Below, piece by piece: positions 1-9,476 of a stretch of DNA of 64,000 nt; position 1 is the stretch's first letter, and each line of letters begins with the position of its first letter. The notes below the pieces were generated by a model. That model did not search any database. It had not been told where the DNA came from and saw only the letters and a list, made by a program, of their open reading frames with translations. The position numbers and the translations under genes were made by a program. Source of the DNA: Blepharisma stoltei (Eukaryota; Ciliophora; Heterotrichea; Heterotrichida; Blepharismidae); NCBI GenBank assembly GCA_914767885.1, contig CAJZBQ010000012.1:784501-848500 (forward strand). Reading direction: 5' to 3'.

Positions 1-119
1 ATCAATACACATTTTCTAATTTTTTGAGAATTTAATTTCATTATTTAAAATATTTAAAGGAACCTGTTGCTAAATATTTAAACTGTGGGATTTATAACTT
101 TAAATAAAGCGGCATATAA

Positions 120-1737
120 ATGGATGATGATATTTTAAAAGCTTGTGTATATGTTGATGGAAGATATCATATTGCATTTCATGATGGCTCAGGGCTTATT
201 CTTCATCAAGGAGGTCAATATTCTACATATTTCTCATCTGAAGGTGAAGTTACTAGACAAATTACCTGATGCGTTCCTGGAATTTTAAAGCCAAAATTCC
301 TTAAAGCCATTAAACTTTGCAACTCATTTGCATTTAGCCCAACTGCAATACTAAGTGATGATATTTATTCTTCTTGATTAGAAATGTGCAATATTTTAGT
401 TTAATTTATATAAATAATTAAAATATTATTGTGAGTATTCATTTTAGTGAATATATAAAACAATTAAAAAAGACAGCAAAATAAGCATAATCCATTGACT
501 TAATCCAGGATGGATTTCTGTAGTCGCAAAAGGAACTGAGACTGAGTTATTTCATTTTCAAATCGATCCAGATAGAGAAGATGTATTAATTATTGAAAAA
601 GCTGAGGATGGAAGCTATTTCATGAAAAGTAGTGACAACGAGGCAGAAATGAGTATAAATCCTAATGGTTTATTACTTAGATTTACATTTCCTTTATTGC
701 TGCAAAATAAAAAGCCAGAATGGTCTCAAAATAAAAACCAAAGGTTTAAATTGTCCTACGAATATGCTATTATCCAACAAATTTTTAGCACAAAAAATTA
801 TCCACCTTATCTAAGCGGTCCATTATCAATATTATGAGCAGCTTTTAAATGTGGCGACCAAGAAGTTATAAGAGAGCCTTCATGGTATCAAACTACAGAA
901 CTTTCATGGGATCGCCGAGAATTAGCTACTGCTTTGCCTACTCCTATCCAAGGGGAAATATGGAATAATGATACAATTTCTCCTTCAGTGCAATTATTTA
1001 CATATTATGCAAGCAAAGTTATGACTGTTTGGGAGCCAAAAGCGACTTATTATACAATATCAAACAACTCAACAGAAACTTTAATACATGAAGACCAATC
1101 CTTTTTAATTTCCAATGGGGAATTTTTCACTTATTTTGCTGACTCAATTAAAAAATTCACCTCAGAGACTGTGCCTCCTTTAATCCGTAACCGATTTTCT
1201 TCATATTCCCCAAATGAAATCGTAAAAATGTGCATGGAAATTCAAAACCTCCCTGTCTATCAAAAACCTCAAGCTGAAGCTGATAACGGAATTTTTCTTG
1301 ATGGGATAAAAGTAGAAAATCATATAGAAGGATTAGCTACATTTACAGCCTATAATGATAGGAGTATTAGGGTTTTGTTTGAAGATAGAACAGTGATTAG
1401 AATTCATCCTGATATGAGGGTTACAGCAGTCAACAAGCTAGGAGAAGTATCAAAAATTAGCTTGGACTCTCCATTTGGATTTGAAGAATACATTCCTGTA
1501 TGTGTGGAATTTTATACCTGAGCCTTTACAAGCCAAGTAGAAAAATTAAGGATGGAAGAAGAAAGAGCAGAAAGGGAAGCAATCGTCAATGCAGAACTGC
1601 TGAGGACACAAAGGTTTTTGCAGCCAGTCCCAAAAATGTATGAATCCATGAATGAGATTCCTGATGATAAAATAAAAGAAGCACTAGAAGCAACTCAGAG
1701 ACAAATAGCAGAAATCCATGCGCTTTTACATAAATAA
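120..1737 (+). CDS. C5orf34-like conserved protein
   Basis: A 520-aa protein is encoded if TGA is read as Trp and one 55-bp insert is removed. The first in-frame ATG is at 120 and TAA ends at 1737. The C-terminal part has the signature VLFEDRTVIRIHPDM (about residues 405-420) followed by a long charged helix. This resembles the C-terminal domain of human C5orf34 (DUF4520-type), a protein of poorly known function. In-frame TGA codons at 267, 376, 501, 835 and 1519 each fit Trp in well-formed protein sequence. It ends 43 bp from the convergent kinase gene. The family call rests on motif memory only; the coding status is firm because frame and codon use hold over 1.5 kb. Confidence 0.6.
397..451. 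other. short TA-bounded IES in the C5orf34-like gene
   Basis: A 55-bp AT-rich insert with stop codons lies between TA at 397-398 and TA at 452-453. Removing it and keeping one TA joins ...CNIL to YKTIKKD... in frame, and the protein continues without a stop. A TTTTAG pair nearby gives an out-of-frame join with a stop, so the later TA is preferred. No terminal inverted repeat is visible. Confidence 0.65.
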
Positions 1738-1780
1738 TTGAATAAAGTGTATTTAAATATTTGAAATTAATTTAATTGAA

Positions 1781-3610
1781 TTACGCAAAGGTATGTATGA
1801 ACTCTGCATAAGTTATTGTGTCTTCTTCTGTTTTCCTAATTTCGCTCATTATAGATTTTGTGTTAATTTTGATTCCGTATCTATTAAATGTGAGCTCTAT
1901 ATCTTTGGATGATATAAAGCCTTTTTTATTGAAATCAAGTAGATTATAAATAGTCCTTATTTCATCTGATTCTAAATGATGTCTAGAATAGAGCGCTGCA
2001 GCTAAAAATTCTGAATAGCTTATGGCTCCATTCTGATCAATATCAATAGCTTTGATAAGATCTTTTATTTCATCTTGATCTAGTTTATGATCGCTTTTCT
2101 TCAAAATTTTTGCAAAATATTTCATAGTGATTTTTCCATTCAAATTTTTGTCTAGGCCTAAAAATTTCTGCTTAAGCTCTTTCAAATCAGAAAAGCTTAA
2201 AATTTTTGCTATGGCTCCAAATATAAATAAAAAATGTTCTTAATAGGTTATCAGCCAATCTTATAAAGGAGACAAATATAAGTTCAGCTATATTATTCAC
2301 ATAATAGCCTATCATATTATACGATTTTCCATATTTGTTTTTGGAAAAGAGATGCTTTAGAATAATCCTGAAAAGATGAAAGGAGGGGCTTATCAATCGA
2401 AATTTTGGCTTTTGGGATTGATTTAAACCATGGGTGATTTAATGCCTGAGCGGCTGACAATCTTTTTGAAGGATTTATTTCTAAAAGTTTTTGAATTAAA
2501 TCTTTAGCATCACTTGACGCTTGCTTCCACAACTCATTATCGGTATCAAAGTTTCCAGATTTAATCTTTTTAAAAGTGTCACAGTCAAATTGCTCGCAAA
2601 AGGGTAATCTACGACAAATCATAATGTACATAATAATCCCGACACTCCATAAATCGCATTTATAATTATAAGAACCTTTAAGAATTTCAGGAGCCATATA
2701 AAATGGAGTGCCCACTACTGTGTGAAAATGCTTGGACTTGCTTTTAAAGACGCGGGAAAGCCCAAAGTCTACGAGTTTTATGTCCGCGCCTTCTTCAGCT
2801 GATTCAAATAAAATATTATCTGGCTTTAAATCCCTGTGTACTATGCCATTTGCATGTAGATGGTTCACAGCCATAAGGATTTTTCTCATAATTACTTGAG
2901 CCTTGTATTCTTCTATGTGATCAGTATTGATTATTTTGTAAAACAGTTCTCTGCCAGAGCAAAGTTCCATTGCTATATACAAGTTCACGTCATCTTCATA
3001 TGCTCCATAAAATTTAACAATATTTGGATGATCAAGCTTTCTAAGAATCTCAATTTCTCTTAATCCTTTAAAATGAAACAAAAAATCCTTTTCAATTTAA
3101 AGGGGGGCTAATTTTCTTTAAAAAAATTACTATAAATTGAATCCAATATTTTTGAATTTTTTGGGGTATTTATGACGAATTAATTAATAAAATTAATCAA
3201 TTCAAGTTTTAAGCTGTTTAAGTATATTCTATTTGAACTTTTCCCATTAAATTAGGTCAAAATTAATTTTATCGAATTATAAAATTTTTCTATTAAAGAA
3301 AAAAATTTAAAGGGAATTAAATTACCAAAAAATATATAAATTTTACCTATATTTTGTACTAATATAAAGGGGGAGTTAGAAGCGTTTCAATTTTGTCTTT
3401 AATTATTGATTTCTGAATTATTTTTATTGCGACCTTTTTATTTTCCCTGATATGTACAGCTTCCCTAACCACGCCAAAATTTCCGTGTCCTAATATTTTG
3501 CCAATGTTATATACAGATCTTATAGAAGGAACCCTGAAGGTAAATGGATTCTCTTTGTTAGGCTCGAATTTGGCATACTTAATACTTCTTTTGCTAACGT
3601 TTATTCCCAT
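1781..3610 (-). CDS. CDPK-like protein kinase with degenerate EF-hands
   Basis: After removal of two inserts this encodes 471 aa. The kinase domain has the glycine loop GHGNFG, catalytic HRDLKPDN, VDFG and GTPFYMAPE, so it should be an active Ser/Thr kinase. The C-terminal third resembles the calmodulin-like domain of calcium-dependent kinases. Only the second loop (DIDQNGAISYSEF) is canonical: loop 1 has Tyr instead of Glu at position 12, and loops 3 and 4 lack key Asp residues. The N-terminus begins MGINVS, a possible myristoylation site. Frame arithmetic (1830 minus 316 minus 98) gives a whole number of codons. CDPK-like calcium signalling is the likely role, but calcium dependence may be reduced. 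Confidence 0.8.
2224..2321. other. TA-bounded IES in CDPK-like gene
   Basis: A 98-bp AT-rich insert lies between the kinase and EF-hand parts, bounded by TA at 2222-2223 and 2320-2321. Removal joins ...QIWKIV to FGAIAKILSF... in frame. The homologous linker in CDPKs is continuous here, which supports elimination. The exact TA pair is less certain than for other inserts. Confidence 0.55.
3063..3378. mobile_element. family C-like MITE/IES in kinase domain
   Basis: A 316-bp insert splits the kinase between IETLL and REIEILRKL. It is flanked by TTA on both sides (3060-3062 and 3376-3378). Its ends carry TTTAAAGGGG-type and CTCCCCCTTTA-type sequence related to family C, and the inside is AT-rich. 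Precise removal gives the typical helix-C run LLREIEILRKLDHPN. It is a diverged copy compared with 57386-58138. Confidence 0.75.
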
Positions 3611-3975
3611 TTTGAATTTATATTAAAGATGGAAATCTTTTAAAATTCTCTTTACTCAGAAATCATTTTCAAAAATGGAACAGAAATTTCTGGAAATAGG
3701 CTAAATTATGAAGAGAGATTTGATATAATTAATTATTTATTATAAAAAATCATAACATTTACAGTTTATTTTAAATTTTTTTAAAAATTTTAAATTCTGA
3801 TCAGGGTAATTTTCATTTATATACTAGGCCAATTAACTATACATGGAATATTCTTTGCCTTTAAATATTTAGGTGGCTATCCTAAATTTAGATTTAATTT
3901 GCATAACGCAATCTAAATTCTAAATAAAAACGATTAAATCAAGATAGATATACCTACTTATGAAGAATTTACCAT
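3611..3975. other. AT-rich intergenic region, no gene seen
   Basis: This 365-bp spacer lies upstream of the minus-strand kinase gene. It is AT-rich, with stops in all frames and no recognisable RNA gene. It presumably holds the kinase promoter, but no motif can be defended. Confidence 0.5.
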
Positions 3976-4514
3976 TTACTCCCCCCCATCCTTGATCGAA
4001 CGATTGACTGTAAAAAAATTCCTAAAAATTGGGAAAATTAACCTTGATTCTTGATCGAACGATTTTCAAAATTTTTATATATATAAAAATGGATTAGTTA
4101 CCAAAAGCCTTATGAAGTTGTTGTCAGAGACTTTGAGACGACAAGAAGCTACGGAATCAACCATCCGAAGTGCTTTAGTCATCAACCTGGGCTTAAAAAC
4201 TCAATATCTAAAAAATAGAGATTCTTTAAAGTTTTAAATTTTTAATTCTATAGAAAAAAATTAAAATTTACACAGTTTAAAGGGGTAACCAAAAAATCGA
4301 AATATTAAAAATTGGTATTCTTATGAAATTAATTCAATTTTTTGCTGTAAAAATAATTATTAAATACTCTTAACACCCTTATTTAAAAATATATAAAAAC
4401 AATAAAAACATAAATTTTTTTTATTTTATATATAAAATTTTTTTCCCAGAAATTTTTTTTTAACCCCATCCTTAATCGAACGATCGCGAGCCGTTTGATC
4501 AAGGATGGGGAGAG
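3976..4514. mobile_element. family B MITE (copy 1)
   Basis: The element starts TTACTCCCCCCCATCCTTGATCG-like and ends GATCAAGGATGGGGAGAGTAA-like, so it has inverted termini with the core word TTGATCGAACGA. The subterminal core is repeated near 4050, and the right end forms a hairpin (about 4467-4510). It shares an internal block (GAGACTTTGAGACGAC near 4128) with the second copy at 46221. Flanks are TTA on the left and TAA on the right, so the target duplication is imperfect. It lies between genes. Confidence 0.8.
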
Positions 4515-5161
4515 TAAGAAAATTTTTTGGTACACAATTTTTAAATTGGGCAGCCAAAAAATATTGCTTACCAACAAATTTGAAGAGCCTGCTATTGCCT
4601 AATTAACCCCAAAAAATGCACTCTCTTCTCCCCTTTAAATTGGAGCAAAAAATCCTTGTTTATTATAGGGGATTAATTTTTCTCGAAATTATTTAAATTT
4701 TTTAAAAATGTAATTAAAGCAATATTTTTGATTTTAATATTTTTTGAAGGATTAATTCAAACAATTAATCGATTCCGTGTAAAAATTGTTTTAAATAATA
4801 TTCTGGTTGCGCATTTTCCTAAATTATACCAATGCTAATTTTATAAAAATTAGTATTTTTATCTCGAAAAAATTGCCAATAATGAGTTCCAATTTAAATA
4901 AGAGTTATTCTTCGTAAGTTGGTATATATTTTATTTAATGCAATTTATTTATTTATTTTATTATGATAACTGATGGAGCAATATTTATTAACTAATTAAA
5001 TTATCGACTACTCAATTTCCTGTCTCAATGAAATGTTTTCGATAATTGATGTTTATATATTAAAAGAAAAGATCATCATAAATAATTGACACAATTTTTC
5101 TATACTCTGTTGGCAAATAGTTTAAATGCTCACAATTCCACTGTTGATTTTTGGTAGTAAA
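4515..5161. other. AT-rich intergenic DNA with a decayed family C-like element
   Basis: No gene is seen. About 4620-4912 looks like a decayed family C copy: the left part reads CTTCTCCCCTTTAAATTGGA then GGGGATTAATTTTT, and the right part reads GTTCCAATTTAAAT then AGAGTTA. The remainder is low-complexity AT. Boundaries of the decayed copy are approximate. Confidence 0.4.
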
Positions 5162-5385
5162 CATTGGAATATATTAAAGGTGTATTATGCTTAACGCTCT
5201 TATAGAGTTGCAAACACTAGAGCTTCTGCCATTTACAGGTTTCATCCACAGGCTCCTTGGTCAGCCTATATTGCTGACTAAAAGCCTTACGAAGGGCTTC
5301 TCAAATGGTATTGCTCTGATGGCCTATGGTAGTGAGGTGTTAATTTTAGAACGGGACCTTACGAGTGTTGCCATTTTATGATTAT
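5162..5385 (-). mobile_element. short D-type SINE-like retroposon
   Basis: A 224-bp, comparatively GC-rich segment is flanked by a 16-bp direct repeat with one mismatch: GATTTTTGGTAGTAAA at 5146-5161 and GATTTTTGGTATTAAA at 5386-5401. Its right end (GCCATTTTATGATTA) resembles the end of the longer D copies (CGCCATTTTATGTATATA), and its left end (TTAAAGGTG) resembles their TTTAAGGTCCC end. The flanking repeat contains TA, as in other copies. An open frame inside it is not considered a gene. Confidence 0.55.
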
Positions 5386-5523
5386 GATTTTTGGTATTAA
5401 AAAATTAATTAAAAATACGAAAATTGTTTATTGATTTATACCACAAAGATTTAAGACAAATAAAGAAAACTATTAAAAATGACACCTTTCTTTATCACAT
5501 AGACTAATTTTCTGCCTTTATCC

Positions 5524-5868
5524 TGACTCCCCCTCCGTGAGTGAAAAAAAAAATTTTTGTTCGCTCACATTATTAAAAAAATTTATATATAAATTTTATA
5601 GTAATTTTTTTTTTTTCGAAATTTAAAAAAATCCCAATTCGCAAAAATTGGAAAGCAAATATTTATTTAATTTGTAAAATTTATGTTTAAAAACGCAAGC
5701 TGTTGAAAATTAAACATAATTTTCTAGAAATTTCATTATACTAATTATCACTTATATATAATTTTTTTTTTCATAATATTAAAAAAACTTTTATTCACTC
5801 ACGGGGGTGAGCTTTTGGGTTAGAAAAATCCATTTTTCTAATGGCTTGTTCGCTCATGGAGGGGGGAG
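5524..5868. mobile_element. family A MITE (copy flanked by TGA)
   Basis: The element has CTCCCCCTCCGTGAGTGA at the left and GCTCATGGAGGGGGGAG at the right, with an internal copy of the CACTCACGG word near 5795. It is flanked by TGA on both sides (5524-5526 and 5869-5871) rather than by TA. The internal half-kilobase pattern (GCAAAAATTGGAAAGCAAAT) is shared with other A copies. It is intergenic. Confidence 0.8.
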
Positions 5869-5933
5869 TGAGTATATGATTATTGATCTGGTCAGCCATA
5901 AATACTTAAAGTATACACAAAATTTTTCATTTA

Positions 5934-6293
5934 TTAATCCTTACACAAACTCAGTAATTTCATCCGCGTGGCTGATATTTTTTCATTTGACGGAGAAGCG
6001 CTATTTTTTGATATTTCTTTTATCAAACTTTTGTTCTCCTTTTTTTTAGCAATATTTTGCCTCTTGGGCTCTTCTTTAAGCACTAAAACTCCACATAATT
6101 TTTCATAATACTTTTCCTTTTCTTTTGGAATGCCATTATCTCCGATTTCAGCCCTGATGCTGCTTAAAGAATCATAAGATTCATTACCATTGCATTCAGG
6201 CTCCTTTGTTTCAATATTTGGCTGGACTGTGTTTTGTTTTGAATAACCAAAACAAAGGCAGGCACATCGGCAAATGGATTTAGCAAAATTCAT
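5934..6293 (-). CDS. hypothetical protein, Cys-rich N-terminus
   Basis: This is an uninterrupted 119-aa frame with ATG at 6291-6293 and TAA at 5934. The N-terminus MNFAKSICRCACLCFGYSK has five cysteines in a short hydrophobic stretch, which could be a palmitoylated membrane anchor. The rest is hydrophilic and rich in Lys, Glu and Ser. No domain is recognised. Its A+T content and Lys/Glu usage match neighbouring genes. It could be a short real gene or a chance frame. Confidence 0.45.
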   Translation of the reverse strand: MNFAKSICRCACLCFGYSKQNTVQPNIETKEPECNGNESYDSLSSIRAEIGDNGIPKEKEKYYEKLCGVLVLKEEPKRQNIAKKKENKSLIKEISKNSASPSNEKISATRMKLLSLCKD

Positions 6294-6839
6294 TAATTTG
6301 GTATGTTGTAATTTATTAATTATTTATTAAATATCTATGATAAACTCAATTCATTTTACTTAAACTTTATTGAGACATATTATAATAATTATTTCACTTG
6401 ATGGTTTTTAAGTAATTTTTCTTTAAATTTGTCGAACTAAATTAAGTTTAGGCCAGAATCCTTAAGATTATCATGCAAATTTTAATTTCTTCTCATTTTG
6501 CATTTCGAAGAAATTTTCAATTAAATTTAGTAATTGTATTTCTTGTTGACTTAAATTTAGAAGACGACTATTTCTTTGCAAATAATTTCAGCTTTTAAAG
6601 TATGCATATTAAATTGCTAGTTTAAAAGGAATCAAGTGCTTTAGTAAGAACTCTTATCTTCTTAACTCTGTAGCCCATATCCAAACTTGAAATTTTGATG
6701 ATTCCCAGAAGTCCCATGACATCATCCTATAAATGGAGGATAGCCAAGCAATATCTTATGCAAAAATCTTATAGGTATAAATAATCAAGCTTAATTATCG
6801 TTGATTTCTGTACATTTTATTTTAACCACAATATTTAAT
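6294..6839. other. AT-rich intergenic region, no gene seen
   Basis: About 550 bp between divergent genes. A short block before the synthetase start (CCCATGACATCATCCTATAA near 6714) recurs before the second synthetase copy near 9367 (CCATGACATCATCTTATAAA). It may be a shared promoter element kept after duplication. Confidence 0.4.
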
Positions 6840-8907
6840 ATGCTATCCATTTTCAGAAGAAGATTCAGTCTGTATGCAAATACCTTCGCTAAGTCCATAG
6901 AAGAGCCAGAAGAGTTCTGGAAAGAGGCCGCACAAGGTATAGCGTGGGACAAGCCTTTCAGCAAGGTCTTGTGCTCCTCTCGCGCTCCAATTTATAAATG
7001 ATTCCCAGATGGGAAGCTTAATATGTGCTATAACTGTCTCGATAGGCACGTGTTGGCAGGGGATGGGAAGAACTGGGGAATCATTTATGATAGTCCTATG
7101 ACAAACCGTGTCATGCACTATACCTATGAGGAACTGCTTGAAGAAGTCCAAAAGTTGGCAGGCGCCATGGCATTCAAGCATAATGTCAAAGTAGGTGACC
7201 GAGTTGTTATATATATGCCACTTGTACCTGAAGCTATTATCGCAATGCTTGCATGTGCAAGAATAGGCGCAATCCATTCTGTTGTTTTTGGAGGATTTTC
7301 GGCAAAAGAATTAGCAAACAGAATTGTTGACAGTAAAGCGAAATTAATTATTACAGCAAATGCAGGATTAGAGCCTAATAAGATTATTCCGTTCGAGCCG
7401 ATTGTAAATGAAGCCACTGCTTTAGCAGAAGCCAGGCTTCCAGGTGCTGAACATATCCAGAGAATTGTATTAAATCGACATTTAAATGTAAAATTCAAAC
7501 TTCAGCCAAATAGAGATCATGATTTCTATGAAGAATTGATGAACTCAAGACCTTTCACTTCTGTAATTAGCGTTTCTTCGAGCCATCCTTTGTATATTTT
7601 ATATACATCAGGAACAACTGGAGCTCCAAAAGGTGTTGTAAGGGACACCGGCGGATATGCTGTAGCGTTAGATAATGCTATGAAATGGGTTTATGGAATT
7701 GATAAAGGTGATGTATTTTGGGCAGCGAGCGATATTGGATGGGTTGTTGGCCATACTTGTATTGTATATGGACCTTTGCTAAAAGGTGCTACTTCAGTAT
7801 TGTACGAAGGGAAGCCAGTTGGAACTCCAGACGCTGGAGCTTGGTGGAGAGTTATTCAACAGCATGAGGTTAAAAGCTTGTTTGTAGCTCCAACAGGAGT
7901 GAGAGTTGGGTCTAGCGAAATATATCAAAAAATCACGAATTTTTTAATATCAAATAAATTGTAAAAAAATCTAAAAGTTTAAATATAATTGCTCATCCCT
8001 GAGAGCTATCAAAAAAGAAGATCCATTAGGAAAATTGATGAGGAGATATAATTTAGACACGCTCAAACACTTTGGAGTAGCTGGTGAAAGATGTGATCCT
8101 GATACTGTCAATTGGTTGCAGGAGCATCTACCCAAAAATACATTAATAAACGATCATTGGTGGCAAACAGAATCTGGATGGCCGATGATAGGAAATTTCA
8201 TGGGTCTTGATAGATTCGATACAAAACCAGGAAGTGCTACCAAACCTGCCCCAGGATGGGACATGCATATAATAAAAGATGACTTAACCGAAGCCGCACC
8301 TGACGAGCATGGGAAAATATGTGCAAAATTGCCAACACCTCCAGGCTTTATGCTTTCTTTATGGGAAAGCGATGAGGCTTTTGTTAAAAAGTACATGTCA
8401 GAAATCCCTGGATATTACTTATCAGGGGATGAAGGATATAAAGATCAAGACGGTTATTTCAACATTATGGGAAGAATTGATGACGTTATTAATATTGCAG
8501 GGCATAGATTTAGCACTGGAGCCTATGAAGAATGTATTTGTTTCCATCCAAATGTGGCAGAATGTGCTGTTATTGGAGTTTATGATGATATTAAAGGAGA
8601 AATCCCTGTTGCATTTGTTGTTCCTAAGACTGGGTCTGAGATATCAGAGGCTGACTTAACTCATCAAATTATAAAGAAAATAAGAGAAGATATCGGAGCT
8701 GTAGCAAGCTTGAAAACTTGCATAATAGTAAAAAGACTTCCGAAGACAAGAAGCGGGAAAATCCCGAGGGTTCTTTTGAGGAAGATAGCGAATGGAGAAA
8801 CCTATGCAGCGCCAGCAACTCTTGAAAACTTGGATGTTTTGGATGAAATGAAGGTTGCTTTGGAAGAGCATGGTTATCCAAGAAAAGATTTAAAACCGAA
8901 AGTTTAA
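6840..8907 (+). CDS. ACSS3-like acetyl/propionyl-CoA synthetase, copy 1
   Basis: AMP-forming acyl-CoA synthetase, 655 aa after removal of a 100-bp insert at 7901. It activates acetate or propionate to the CoA thioester through an acyl-adenylate. Motifs seen are YTSGTTGAPKG (adenylate loop), WWQTESGWP, YYLSGDEGY and GRIDDVINIAGHR, plus the catalytic Lys region KTRSGKIPR near the end. The first 20 residues, MLSIFRRRFSLYANTFAKSI, are basic and amphipathic, consistent with mitochondrial import. It is the first of three head-to-tail paralogues; copies 1 and 2 are nearly identical over most of their length. The TGA at 6999 encodes the Trp of KWFPDG. Confidence 0.92.
7901..8000. other. 100-bp insert with GAGAG repeats in synthetase copy 1
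   Basis: An AT-rich, stop-containing insert sits between APTGVR and AIKKEDP. Exactly 100 bp separate two GAGAG copies (7901-7905 and 8001-8005), and removal restores the paralogue sequence with no length change. A TA pair (7913-7914 and 8007-8008) also keeps frame but would add two residues (Val-Gly). The first option makes all three paralogues 655 aa. Confidence 0.6.
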
Positions 8908-9476
8908 TGCTAATTATAGTGTTTTTAGAATATAATTGATACTATTTTTTGTAAGCATTAGCCTTTTTTCTCTAAAATAATAGGGTTTTAAAAATTTAAA
9001 GAATTTTCTGTGCAATATAACTTTAATTCTAATTGTTTAATTAGCTATCCGAAAAAATCCTTTTTCCTTTAATTATACTAAATTTTTTGATGCATATTAA
9101 AAGACCTTCCCTTGGCTATTTATTTATCGATCATAATTAATATTATATGCTTAATAGTAGCTGAGATAATAATCAGCGTTTAGCTTAAAATTTAAAGCAA
9201 GTTTAAGCACATGAGTAGGCTAAAACTAAATTTATAAATTTATCCAATATAACTAGAAAATGACTTGCTTATTTATCTTTTCAACATTAGAATTTTTATT
9301 TGCTGAATTATAAAAATGAGCCTCTTCTTTTGCATAGAACTTCAATTTATGATAAATTTGAATGATCCATGACATCATCTTATAAATGGAAGGATATCGA
9401 AGATTATTTCATAATAAATCTTTACCTTATTAAGAATCATATTTCTCTACATTTCATTTCAGCCACATAATTTAGA
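8908..9476. other. intergenic spacer between synthetase copies 1 and 2
   Basis: AT-rich DNA without a supported gene. It carries the short CATGACATCAT block shared with the region upstream of copy 1. No insert signature is evident. Confidence 0.4.

Noticed and set aside
120..1737. In-frame TGA codons taken as stops, making most genes look like pseudogenes
   Set aside because: TGA falls on conserved Trp positions in kinases, MORN repeats and the STPGR protein, and frames stay open through them.
5187..5381. 64-aa open frame
   Set aside because: It fills a D-type retroposon with its own 16-bp target duplication.
7124..7498. Antisense open frames inside the synthetase genes (also 10280-10654 and 12798-13118)
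   Set aside because: They mirror the strongly conserved sense frame and encode no recognisable protein.
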